A stretch of 64,000 nt of DNA. It comes from Rhizobium tropici CIAT 899 (GTDB lineage Bacteria; Pseudomonadota; Alphaproteobacteria; Rhizobiales; Rhizobiaceae). Position 1 is the stretch's first letter. Every line of letters starts with the position of its first letter. Both the position numbers and the translations under genes were made by a program. Below the pieces are notes generated by a model. The model did not search any database, was not told where the DNA came from, and saw only the letters and a program-made list of their open reading frames with translations. Location of the stretch: contig NC_020059.1 of assembly GCF_000330885.1 (NCBI RefSeq), positions 2,221,001 to 2,285,000 of the forward strand, read 5' to 3'. Below are positions 35,124-43,188 of this stretch, piece after piece.

Positions 35124-35406
35124 ATGGGTGGATATACCTACATCATCACCAATCACAAGCGAGGCACGCTGTACATCGGTGTCACCGCCGATCTCGAGCG
35201 CCGCATCTACGAACATCGCGAAGGCCTGACGCCTGGCTTCGCTTGGAAATACGGATGCACGCGGCTCGTCTGGTATGAAGACCACGCAGACATCGTTTCA
35301 GCCATACAAAGGGAAAAATCCCTGAAACGTTGGTATCGGCATGGAAGATAGAGTGGTTGAAAAGACAAATCCGGATTGGCGGGATTTATATTACGAACTC
35401 TGGTAA
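35124..35406 (+). pseudogene. GIY-YIG nuclease domain protein, frame broken near the C-terminus
   Basis: A stand-alone GIY-YIG endonuclease of the short alphaproteobacterial type: GGYTYIITN, then LYIGVTADLERRIYEHREGLTPGF with the catalytic Arg, and QREKSLKRWYR. The open frame ends at 35351 after only 75 codons. The family's usual tail continues in other frames: AWKIEW in the next frame from 35339, then EKTNPDWRDLYYELW to a stop at 35406. Two single-base losses near 35337-35342 and 35357-35362 explain this. The protein would otherwise be about 96 residues. Relatives often sit beside palindromic repeats like those at 34836-35013. The alternative is a functional 75-residue form. Confidence 0.72.
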
Positions 35407-35748
35407 AGCCTCACGCTCTCCAAGCGCCTTCGCATCGCGATCCTTCAGCCACAGCCCAAATTCCTTGACCACGGCCACCACCTTTTCCAGGCGGCGTCCA
35501 TCCTCCGTCAGCGAATATTCTACCTTCACGGGAACCGTCGGATAGACCGTCCGCTTGATAAGACCCGCCTCCTCCAGCGCCCGCAGGTCCAGCGTCAACA
35601 TTCTTTGCGAAATGCCAGGCATCAATCGCCGCAGTTCGTTGAAACGCTGGGGTCCATCAACCAGATAGGACACGATCAGCAGCCGCCAGCGGCCTCCCAG
35701 CAAGTGCATCGCCTCTTCCACGGAGCAACCCGTCACGGTGTTTTTCAT
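35386..35748 (-). CDS. HxlR family transcriptional regulator
   Basis: 120 residues. CSVEEAMHLLGGRWRLLIVSYLVDGPQRFNELRRLMPGISQRMLTLDLRALEEAGLIKR (in pieces) is the winged-helix HxlR fold with the conserved N-terminal Cys of redox- or electrophile-sensing members. It is divergent from the glutathione S-transferase, its likely target. Two dyads at 35752-35788 directly abut its start. Its 3' end overlaps the remnant tail of the GIY-YIG gene by 21 bases. Confidence 0.9.
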   Translation of the reverse strand: MKNTVTGCSVEEAMHLLGGRWRLLIVSYLVDGPQRFNELRRLMPGISQRMLTLDLRALEEAGLIKRTVYPTVPVKVEYSLTEDGRRLEKVVAVVKEFGLWLKDRDAKALGEREALPEFVI

Positions 35749-35751
35749 CGC

Positions 35752-35788
35752 GCATACCTCGTATGCATGGCGGTATAATTTTTGTACC
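35752..35788. promoter_or_regulatory. Twin operator-like dyads between HxlR and GST genes
   Basis: Site 1: GCATAC-CTC-GTATGC (35752-35766), perfect 6-bp arms. Site 2: GGTATAA-TTT-TTGTACC (35772-35788), 7-bp arms with one mismatch. Centres are 21 bp apart, two helix turns, as expected for a pair of HxlR dimers. Confidence 0.5.
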
Positions 35789-35896
35789 TAGATGTCAAAC
35801 TTTTCCGTTCTTACGATTCCATACCAGGTGGACTACATGGTTCAGCGCTAACCCTTCCAATCGAAGGTTGGCACCGGAAACCCCATGGAGACCCTC

Positions 35897-36532
35897 GTGA
35901 AGCTCTATTATCTGCCCGCAAGCTGCTCACTCTCGCCCCATATCGTTATCAACGAACTCGGCCTGGACGTGGACCTGATCAAGGTCGATCACGCCAGCCA
36001 CAAGACCGAAACCGGACTCGATTTCTACGACATCAACCCGCACGGCTATGTCCCCCTGCTCGATCTCGGCGACGGCAGCCTCCTGCGCGAAGGGCCGGCG
36101 ATCGTCCAATATCTGGCGGATCTGAAGCCCGAGGCTGAACTGGCGCCGGCCGCCGGCACGATGGAGCGCTACAGGCTGCAGGAAATGCTCGGTTTCCTGT
36201 CGACGGAAATCCACAAGGGGTTCATTCCGCTTCTCTATGCGCGGCTCGCGGGAAGCTATGTCGAGACCGCAAGACCGAAGCTTGAAAAGCGATATCAATG
36301 GATCGACGCGCATCTCGCCGATCGTCCCTTCCTGATGGGCGACAGATTCACGGTTGCCGATGCCTATCTGTTTGCACTGACAGGATGGGGTCAGGCTCCG
36401 TGGCTGAAATCCTATTACAAAGCCGGCATTCATTTCGACGCGCTGCACAATCTTGAGGCTTGGTATGGCCGCATGAGGCAACGGGAGGCCGTTAGGAAGT
36501 CCATCGCCGAGGAAGGATTGGCATTCGACTGA
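35897..36532 (+). CDS. Glutathione S-transferase
   Basis: 211 residues from GTG 35897, which has GGAG six bases upstream and gives the family start MKLYYLPASCSLSPH; an ATG four codons earlier (35885) has a poor site. The thioredoxin-like domain contains NPHGYVPLLDLGDGSLLREGPAIVQYLAD, and the helical domain contains FTVADAYLFALTGW. It conjugates glutathione to electrophiles. It is divergent from an HxlR regulator, a pairing typical of an electrophile or redox stress response. Confidence 0.9.
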   Translation: MKLYYLPASCSLSPHIVINELGLDVDLIKVDHASHKTETGLDFYDINPHGYVPLLDLGDGSLLREGPAIVQYLADLKPEAELAPAAGTMERYRLQEMLGFLSTEIHKGFIPLLYARLAGSYVETARPKLEKRYQWIDAHLADRPFLMGDRFTVADAYLFALTGWGQAPWLKSYYKAGIHFDALHNLEAWYGRMRQREAVRKSIAEEGLAFD

Positions 36533-36555
36533 GCCCGCAACGAAGCGACGGGAAA

Positions 36556-36588
36556 GCTATCGCGAGACACTTCCAGTCTCGCGATAGC
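36556..36588. terminator. Strong hairpin between GST and SDR genes
   Basis: Perfect 12-bp stem GCTATCGCGAGA / TCTCGCGATAGC with a nine-base loop, between two convergent genes. No U-run follows on either strand, so a termination role rests on position. Confidence 0.45.
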
Positions 36589-36662
36589 ATCACTCGGTAT
36601 CGCGATTTCTCGCAGGAGACGATCTTTCCGCCGCAAAGGCTTCTTCGCCTCGCTGCACGATC

Positions 36663-37400
36663 TCAGTTGCGTCCGCCGTTTGCCCTGATGATCTGGCCGT
36701 TGACCCAGCCGCTCTGCGCCCCCGCCAGAAACGATACGATCTGGGCGATATCTTCAGGCAGCCCGAGGCGTCCGAGCGGAATGTCGTTTATCAGCCGCTG
36801 GATCAGCGCCTCGGACCGCCCCTTGAACAGCAATTCGGTCGCGATCGGCCCCGGCGCGACTGCATTGACGGTGACGCCGCGCGGACCGAGCTCTTTGGCA
36901 AGAATATGCGTCATTGCCTCTACTGCCGCCTTCGTCGCGGCATAGACGCCGTTGCCGGGGGAATAGTGACCGATAATGCTCGTGGAGAGATTGATGATGC
37001 GGCCACCATTGCACACCCGCTTTGCACCTTCGCGCATTCCGTTAAAGGTGCCTGTAAGGTTGACGGCGATCTGCTGCTGAAAATCCTCATCAGAAACCTC
37101 GGCCAATGGCGAGAATTTGCTGATCCCGGCATTGTTGACGAGCACGTCGACCTTTCCGAACTCCGCTTCGGCGCGATCGAACAATTCGGTCACGGCCGCG
37201 GCATCGGCGACATCGGCACGCACCGCAATCGCGCGACCACCCGCCGCAGCGATACCGGCGACAACATCGGCGGCCTCTTCGGAACTCGATGCGTAATTGA
37301 CGACGATCTGAAAGCCGTCGGCGGCAAGCTGCTTCGCAATGGCGGCACCAATCCCTTTGGATGCGCCGGTTACGATCGCGGTTCTAATTTCTTTGGACAT
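36663..37400 (-). CDS. SDR family oxidoreductase (3-ketoacyl-ACP reductase-like)
   Basis: 245 residues, classical short-chain dehydrogenase. TGASKGIGAAIA cofactor motif, VNNAGISKFS, catalytic Ser in INLSTSIIGHYSPGNGVYAATKAA with the YxxxK pair, and the C-terminal PEDIAQIVSFLAGAQSGWVNGQIIRANGG. The substrate is unknown. It is divergent from the TetR regulator at 37548, probably its controller, with a dyad in the 147-bp gap. Confidence 0.9.
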   Translation of the reverse strand: MSKEIRTAIVTGASKGIGAAIAKQLAADGFQIVVNYASSSEEAADVVAGIAAAGGRAIAVRADVADAAAVTELFDRAEAEFGKVDVLVNNAGISKFSPLAEVSDEDFQQQIAVNLTGTFNGMREGAKRVCNGGRIINLSTSIIGHYSPGNGVYAATKAAVEAMTHILAKELGPRGVTVNAVAPGPIATELLFKGRSEALIQRLINDIPLGRLGLPEDIAQIVSFLAGAQSGWVNGQIIRANGGRN

Positions 37401-37509
37401 GCGTCAAATCTCCTTGTCGTTCGCACAAGCGCTCTCCACCATGCCTGAGAACTCAATCCTGGCATGTTCGCTGAAATGCTTGTTTCGTTGGGTCGCGGCC
37501 TGTAATATG

Positions 37510-37523
37510 AGCGATAATTCGCT
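37510..37523. promoter_or_regulatory. Operator-like palindrome between SDR and TetR genes
   Basis: AGCGA-TAAT-TCGCT, perfect 5-bp arms, 24 bp before the TetR start. It fits a TetR autoregulatory site, but its size gives weak statistical support. Confidence 0.35.
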
Positions 37524-37547
37524 TTTCGCTACTCGCATTCCAGGAAC

Positions 37548-38162
37548 ATGTCCGAAAGCCCGCTCCACAGACGTGCCGCGCCGAGAAAAGCGCCAAGACA
37601 AGCCCGCTCGCTCGCAACGGTCGAAGCGATCGTGGAGGCTGCGGCTCGCATTTTGGAAGAGCGCGGCCATGAAGCCTTCTCCACCAATGCCATCGCGGAG
37701 AAGGCCGGCGTCAGCGTCGGCTCGCTCTATCAGTATTTTCCACGCAAGGATGCGCTGATCGGAGCCTTGATCCTGCGCGAGACTTCCCGCCTCGTCGCAG
37801 AGGCGGAAATTGCCGCCGACAAGCCCACCGGCAGCGAGGCCTTGTCGGCGCTCATCCTCCCTTGCGTCGAACAGCAGCTTCGCCGGCCGGCGCTTGCCCG
37901 CTTGCTCGATTTCGAGGAAGCGCGGCTGCCGCTCGATGCCGCCACCGAAGCGGTCAAATGGCGATTCTTCGAACTCACGCGCGCAACCCTGCTGCGACCG
38001 GATTTGCCGCCGCAGGCCGATATCGAAGTGGCCAGCCGCGACGTGGTCGCCATCATCAAGGGAATGGTCGATGCCGCAGGGGACCATGGCGACAAGGATA
38101 AAAACCAGCTGGCTCTGCGCGTGAAACGCGCCGTTCTCGGCTATTTGCACAGCCTCGACTGA
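37548..38162 (+). CDS. TetR family transcriptional regulator
   Basis: 204 residues. The N-terminal TetR helix-turn-helix is clear (ATVEAIVEAAARILEERGHEAFSTNAIAEKAGVSVGSLYQYFPRKDALI, in pieces); the C-terminal ligand domain is divergent. Divergent from the SDR gene and upstream of a sugar transporter on the same strand, 281 bp away. The SDR is the more likely target. Confidence 0.9.
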   Translation: MSESPLHRRAAPRKAPRQARSLATVEAIVEAAARILEERGHEAFSTNAIAEKAGVSVGSLYQYFPRKDALIGALILRETSRLVAEAEIAADKPTGSEALSALILPCVEQQLRRPALARLLDFEEARLPLDAATEAVKWRFFELTRATLLRPDLPPQADIEVASRDVVAIIKGMVDAAGDHGDKDKNQLALRVKRAVLGYLHSLD

Positions 38163-38229
38163 CGTCGGCAGCGGCCCCAATCGAATAGGCCGCCCCAAAA
38201 CCGGAAGGCATGGCTAGACATTCCACCCT

Positions 38230-38243
38230 TGCAAGCGATTGCA
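38230..38243. promoter_or_regulatory. LacI-family operator-like site upstream of sugar transporter
   Basis: TGCAAGCGATTGCA fits the LacI-family consensus TGNAANCGNTTNCA at every fixed position. It lies about 200 bp before the transporter start. Confidence 0.5.
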
Positions 38244-38291
38244 TTGCAGCATTGCAGAATCCGCATGCCTAGCAAGCTACCAATGATAATC

Positions 38292-38310
38292 CAATCGATT
38301 ATATCGATTG
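38292..38310. promoter_or_regulatory. 19-bp dyad upstream of sugar transporter
   Basis: CAATCGAT-TAT-ATCGATTG, perfect 8-bp arms with a 3-base centre, 134 bp before the GTG start. Probably a second operator; no matching regulator gene lies in the window. Confidence 0.5.
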
Positions 38311-38443
38311 AAGCGGCTTCGGGATTCTGCGTTTCCCGCGGGTGTCTCGGCAAGCCGCCGCCAGTTCTTCTTTCGGCCCGTTCGGGCTTTTCGTCCGGCT
38401 CGAATCTCGAAGCCTGGTAACAACAAAAACCGAGGATAAAAAA

Positions 38444-39727
38444 GTGGCTGGCTCAGCAACAAGCTCTGCGCCCACCAGCGCGCGTGCATCCGCACACCAA
38501 GGCCAGGGCAATTACCAATTCGCACTTATCGCACTCACCTCACTCTTTTTCATGTGGGGCTTCATCACTTGCCTGAACGATATTCTGGTCCCGCACCTGA
38601 AAAGCGTCTTTCAGCTCAATTACACCCAGGCAATGCTCATCCAGCTTTGCTTTTTCGGCGCATACTCCATCATATCGCTGCCTGCCGGCACGCTCGTGAA
38701 GCGCATCACCTATAAATGGGGCATCGTTGTCGGCCTCGCGATCGCGGCTGTCGGCTGCGCCCTATTCATTCCAGCCGCCACCTACCGAGTCTACGCCCTT
38801 TTCTTGGGCGCGCTCTTCGTGCTCGCCACCGGCATCACGATCCTGCAGGTCGCCGCCAACCCCTATGTCACCGTATTGGGACCACCGGATACGGCCGCTA
38901 GCCGTCTGAACCTGACGCAGGCCTTCAACTCCCTCGGTACGACGATTGCACCTTACTTCGGCGCCATGCTTATCCTGTCCGCCGCGACCGTTGCGGCCAC
39001 CAATGCGACGCCGGAGCAGCTCGACGCCATGCGGCTTGCCGAGGCCGGTGCGGTCAAATTTCCCTACCTGCTTCTTGCCGCTGCGTTCCTGGTGCTTGCT
39101 GCCGTCTTTGCCGCATTGAAGCTGCCCGAGGTCGAAGATGAAGAAACCGTCGAGCCGATGCGCGGCGGCGGCTCCGCCTGGCAGTACCGCCATCTCGTGC
39201 TCGGCGCTGTCGGCATCTTTGTTTATGTCGGCGCCGAAGTCAGCGTCGGCAGCTTCCTGGTGAACTTCCTGAGCCAGCCCGATATTGCCCATCTCTCCGA
39301 GTCCGATGCCGCCCACTACGTCTCCTATTTCTGGGGCGGCGCGATGGTCGGACGCTTCGTCGGCTCGGCAATCATGCGCCATATCGATGATGGCAAGGCG
39401 CTCGCCTTCAATTCCGCCATTGCGATCGTCCTCCTGCTGGTGACCGTGCTGACGACAGGCCATGTCGCCATGTGGTCCGTGCTGGCGATCGGTCTGTTCA
39501 ATTCCATCATGTTCCCGACGATCTTCAGCCTGGCGCTGCATGGCCTCGGCAAATATACGAGCCAAGGCTCGGGCATTCTTTGCCTTGCCATCGTCGGCGG
39601 CGCGATCCTGCCTGTTGTCCAGGGCGGCCTTGCCGATACGATCGGCATTCACCTCGCCTTCCTGATGCCGATCATCTGCTATGTCTACATTGCCTTCTAT
39701 GGCCTCAAGGGCCACAGGCCGGCATAA
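38444..39727 (+). CDS. Sugar MFS transporter, FucP/GluP type
   Basis: 427 residues from GTG 38444 with GAGG eight bases upstream; the frame is open 34 codons further but is not hydrophobic there. Twelve membrane helices with the FucP-family pattern [35 protein letters not shown], and [13 protein letters not shown] with the conserved Asn-Pro. It is a proton symporter for glucose/galactose/fucose-like sugars; the substrate is undetermined. A strong hairpin follows. Confidence 0.9.
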   Translation: MAGSATSSAPTSARASAHQGQGNYQFALIALTSLFFMWGFITCLNDILVPHLKSVFQLNYTQAMLIQLCFFGAYSIISLPAGTLVKRITYKWGIVVGLAIAAVGCALFIPAATYRVYALFLGALFVLATGITILQVAANPYVTVLGPPDTAASRLNLTQAFNSLGTTIAPYFGAMLILSAATVAATNATPEQLDAMRLAEAGAVKFPYLLLAAAFLVLAAVFAALKLPEVEDEETVEPMRGGGSAWQYRHLVLGAVGIFVYVGAEVSVGSFLVNFLSQPDIAHLSESDAAHYVSYFWGGAMVGRFVGSAIMRHIDDGKALAFNSAIAIVLLLVTVLTTGHVAMWSVLAIGLFNSIMFPTIFSLALHGLGKYTSQGSGILCLAIVGGAILPVVQGGLADTIGIHLAFLMPIICYVYIAFYGLKGHRPA

Positions 39728-39743
39728 GCATTTGCAAACCATC

Positions 39744-39772
39744 GCGCCTCGCCGCCTTCATCGGCGAGGCGC
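39744..39772 (+). terminator. Hairpin after sugar transporter
   Basis: Perfect 11-bp stem GCGCCTCGCCG / CGGCGAGGCGC with a seven-base loop, 16 bases after the stop. No U-run. It shares a 9-bp stem with the hairpin at 14725-14756. Confidence 0.45.
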
Positions 39773-39838
39773 AAAGGGCTTGATCCGAAACGCGCCGCTT
39801 GGCATCGTGCAGCGCAACAAAACGGAAGGACAGGCCTC

Positions 39839-40462
39839 ATGAAAGCGCTGCTGCTCATCGATATCCAGACCGGCTTCTGCCCTGGCGGCAATCTTCCAGT
39901 GCCTGGAGGCGATGAGATCGTGCCCGCTGCCAATGAGCTCATCGACAGCGGCAAATACGATCTCATCATCGCGTCACAGGATTGGCATCCGCCTGGTCAT
40001 GGCAGCTTCGCCTCCTCCCATCCCGGCAAGAAACCCTTTGAAATCGGCATGCTCTCGGGCAAGCCGCAGATGATGTGGCCCGATCACTGCGTCCAGAACA
40101 GCGAAGATGCCGGGTTCCATCCCGACCTTCATCTGACCTCCGTCGATTTCATCCAGCAGAAGGGCCAGAACCCCGCAGTCGACAGCTATTCCGCCTTCCG
40201 CGACAACGATCAGGCAGCCCTGACCGGCCTTGCCGCCTATCTGCGCAGTCAGGATGTCACCGAACTCGATCTTTGCGGCCTGGCGACCGATTACTGCGTG
40301 AAATTCTCGGCACTCGATGCCGTTGAAATGCTGCCTGGCGTTACCGTCCGCTTCATCGAAGATGCAAGCCGAGGCATCGATCCCGCCGGCGTCAAATCGG
40401 CAATCGACGAGATGCGAGCCCGTGGTGTTGCGGTGATCAGCAGCAAGGATGCGCTTGCGTAA
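39839..40462 (+). CDS. pncA: Nicotinamidase
   Basis: 207 residues, isochorismatase fold. Deaminates nicotinamide to nicotinate in NAD salvage. The catalytic triad is Asp8 (LLIDIQTGF), Lys108 (QQKG) and Cys153 (LATDYCVKFSALDA); the metal ligands are Asp48, His50 (QDWHPPGH) and His83 (WPDHCVQ). Standalone gene between the sugar transporter and a glycosyltransferase. Confidence 0.95.
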   Translation: MKALLLIDIQTGFCPGGNLPVPGGDEIVPAANELIDSGKYDLIIASQDWHPPGHGSFASSHPGKKPFEIGMLSGKPQMMWPDHCVQNSEDAGFHPDLHLTSVDFIQQKGQNPAVDSYSAFRDNDQAALTGLAAYLRSQDVTELDLCGLATDYCVKFSALDAVEMLPGVTVRFIEDASRGIDPAGVKSAIDEMRARGVAVISSKDALA

Positions 40463-40521
40463 AATCGCGCAAGTCCAGCTAAACCTTCTCTAAACAAAAT
40501 GATGCAAGCTGTTCCCGATCA

Positions 40522-41628
40522 ATGAAATATCGGGTTTTGCGCGTGCAATCTATTGTTATCAACGGGCGTTTCCTCGGCCAGCCCTTGTCAGGCGTGCAGC
40601 GCTTCGCCCGCGAGCTGACGCTGGCGCTCGATCGCAAGATTTCCGCAGGCGCCCTGCCCACCTCGCTGAAAGGTGCACACTGGCGGCTGGCCGTACCACG
40701 CGATACGCCCGTGGATCTCAAGCTCTCTACCATCGAAATTGACAAATTCGGCTCCGGTCCCGGCCACATCTGGGAGCAGACGTCGCTGCTTTTACGCTCG
40801 CGCGGCAGCCGCCTGATCGGCTTCGGCGGCAGCGGCCCGCTTCTGCATCGCCGCCAGGCCGTCGTCATCCATGACGTGACGATCTTCCGCCATCCGCAGT
40901 CCTTCAAGCGCAGCTACCGCCTGCTGCACAGTGCTCTCGGGACCGTGCTGACACGCACCGCCAAGATCGGCACCGTCTCGGAATTCTCACGGCAGGAGCT
41001 TGCATCCGTGTTCCGGGTTCCGTCAGCCGGCATCGACGTCGTCTACAATGCCGTCGATCACTATGCCGCCATCGAGCCGGATGAGGCCGTCATGCTGCGA
41101 CTTGGTCTGAAGGCGAACGGCTTCTTCCTGCTTGTGGGAACAATGAAACCCAACAAGAACCTCGATTTTGCCATCCGCGCTTTCGAGGCGCTCAAGGATA
41201 CCAATCAGAAGCTCGTCGTCGTGGGCGGCTCCGCACCGACCGTGTTCAAATCGGACAGCCAGCAATCGAACGACAGCCTGCTCTTCCCCGGCCGGCTCGC
41301 CGACGCGGAAATCGCCGCGCTGGAGCGTCATGCCACGGCTTTCGTTTTTCCGAGCCTCTACGAAGGTTTCGGTATCCCGCCATTAGAAGCAATGACTCAA
41401 GGCTGCCCGGTGCTTGCGGCCGATATTCCTGCGGTGCGCGAGGCGTCGGGCGATGCCGCACTCTACTTCGATCCGTTCCGACAGGACGAACTCGTCGATG
41501 CCATGCGCAGGATCGTGACGGATGAGACGCTCCGCGAAGATCTGCGCCGGCGTGGCTACGAGAACATCAAGCGCTTTTCATGGGACGGCAGCGCAGATCG
41601 CGTCCTCTCCATGCTGGAAACGCTTTGA
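40522..41628 (+). CDS. Glycosyltransferase family 4 (group 1)
   Basis: 368 residues, GT-B fold. N-terminal acceptor domain with INGRFLGQPLSGVQRFAREL, then the nucleotide-sugar domain with LLVGTMKPNKNLDFAIRAF and FVFPSLYEGFGIPPLEAMTQGCPVLA, which carries the donor-binding Glu pair. It probably builds a surface polysaccharide; donor and acceptor are unknown. It ends 6 bp from the convergent flippase gene, so the two form a small polysaccharide locus. Confidence 0.88.
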   Translation: MKYRVLRVQSIVINGRFLGQPLSGVQRFARELTLALDRKISAGALPTSLKGAHWRLAVPRDTPVDLKLSTIEIDKFGSGPGHIWEQTSLLLRSRGSRLIGFGGSGPLLHRRQAVVIHDVTIFRHPQSFKRSYRLLHSALGTVLTRTAKIGTVSEFSRQELASVFRVPSAGIDVVYNAVDHYAAIEPDEAVMLRLGLKANGFFLLVGTMKPNKNLDFAIRAFEALKDTNQKLVVVGGSAPTVFKSDSQQSNDSLLFPGRLADAEIAALERHATAFVFPSLYEGFGIPPLEAMTQGCPVLAADIPAVREASGDAALYFDPFRQDELVDAMRRIVTDETLREDLRRRGYENIKRFSWDGSADRVLSMLETL

Positions 41629-41634
41629 GAGGCT

Positions 41635-43032
41635 TTATAGCGGAGCTTGCCGCCTGAACATGATGACGAAATAGCTGTAGAGGCCGAGCAGACAGAAGAG
41701 CGCGCCGCCAACCACGCCCCCGGCCACGAATATCCATAGCGAGTACCCAAAGCCGATCGTCGCTAGCACCGGCAGGGCGAGCCCGATGGCGGACAGGATA
41801 ACGGGCGGCCAGACGAAATCGAAGGCAAGGGACATCATCACCTTCACACCGATCACCATGGCACACAGCGCGCCGATCATGCCACCGGCCATAAGCGCAG
41901 CATCATGGTAAGAGCCGAGATAGCCGCCGATCATCGTGCCCATATTCAGTAATGCACAATCCAGTGCCGCGAGCAGAAAGATCGTCAGCAACCGGTGCTG
42001 TAGATGCGCAGGGGTGGGCAGCATATTGGCCGTCAGCGCACGGCATGTCGCAAGGCCGATGACAAAGGGGGCGACGGCAAGAAACTCCTTGCGCAAACCA
42101 GCTGCGATGACCAATTGCCCGACCGGCTGCAATAGCGCGAAAATGCCGGCGGCCGTCATCAGCGTCAGACCGGTCAGCAGCGAATAATATTCGCCAAGCT
42201 GTTTGGCAAAGGCAGGCGTCCGCCCATCGCGATCATAGGTCGTGACGACATCGGGATATTGAATTGCCTGCAGCGCAGAGACGATCAGGATAAAGGGTCG
42301 CTGCAGCAGATCAAGCGCCAGCAGCGCGCCGGCAGCGCCACCCGCTCCCAACATGGCCGTAAGGATGGACTTCAATCCCAGCGGTGTCAGCATGCCGATA
42401 ACGGAGGCGCTCGCGGCGACGCTGCCATACACGAAATGCTTTCGTACCAGGGCCTTCTCGAACGAAGCCGCCTCGTGCAGACTATTGCGGGTCAAAAGTA
42501 CGGCAAGGAGCCCATAGGCAAGATAGCCGGCCATCAGACCGGCGACGGTCCATGGGAAGGTCGGGGCAATCGCCGCGCCCGCAAGCGTACCGATCGCCAG
42601 AATCGTCGCACGCGAACCCTGCAGCCGCGAAAAGACGCGAAATTCCTGACGAAAGCGCAGCATGGTAAGATGCAGGTCGCTGCCACCCTGGAAGATCGCA
42701 ACCAGGCCGCCAAGCACGGCAATCTCTGCAGAGATAGAAAAGAAGATCGAGACGGAAGCGGCGATCAGGCAGATTGCCGAGCATGCCGCGAATTCTACCG
42801 TCAGCGCCTTGCGCTCCAGCGCCTCGCTCCCAGGTCCATGCCCCGGATAGAAGCGGCTGCAGGCAAAACGAACCCATTCGAAGCAGAGGATCGCCGCAAA
42901 CTGGCTGATCGAGATGAACAGCGAATAGGCGGCATAATCCGCTGGCGTCAGCAGATGCGCCACAGCGATCAGCAGCCCGAAAGCCACCGCAGCCTGATAG
43001 AAATATGCAGCCAATGCCACGATCTTCGCCAT
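41635..43032 (-). CDS. Polysaccharide/lipid-linked oligosaccharide flippase (Wzx/MVF-like)
   Basis: 465 residues, about 12-14 membrane helices and few charges, resembling polysaccharide exporters of the MATE/Wzx type (VALAAYFYQAAVAFGLLIAVAHLL, LTPADYAAYSLFIS). It would move undecaprenyl-linked sugars across the inner membrane. Convergent with the glycosyltransferase, which is the only related gene nearby; no polymerase or further transferases are seen. Confidence 0.8.
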   Translation of the reverse strand: MAKIVALAAYFYQAAVAFGLLIAVAHLLTPADYAAYSLFISISQFAAILCFEWVRFACSRFYPGHGPGSEALERKALTVEFAACSAICLIAASVSIFFSISAEIAVLGGLVAIFQGGSDLHLTMLRFRQEFRVFSRLQGSRATILAIGTLAGAAIAPTFPWTVAGLMAGYLAYGLLAVLLTRNSLHEAASFEKALVRKHFVYGSVAASASVIGMLTPLGLKSILTAMLGAGGAAGALLALDLLQRPFILIVSALQAIQYPDVVTTYDRDGRTPAFAKQLGEYYSLLTGLTLMTAAGIFALLQPVGQLVIAAGLRKEFLAVAPFVIGLATCRALTANMLPTPAHLQHRLLTIFLLAALDCALLNMGTMIGGYLGSYHDAALMAGGMIGALCAMVIGVKVMMSLAFDFVWPPVILSAIGLALPVLATIGFGYSLWIFVAGGVVGGALFCLLGLYSYFVIMFRRQAPL

Positions 43033-43188
43033 GACTGCAGATAACAGGAAAAGATTGAGGAAAGCGCTAACCCCGGAAGGGCAATTGCAGCATTCGGCAG
43101 CGCGACCGCGCCTTGATGGGCCGCCTTCGAAAACCGGGGCATTTCATTCCTGAAAAACCTGCTCGCAACATTAGGCGAGCGATACCCC

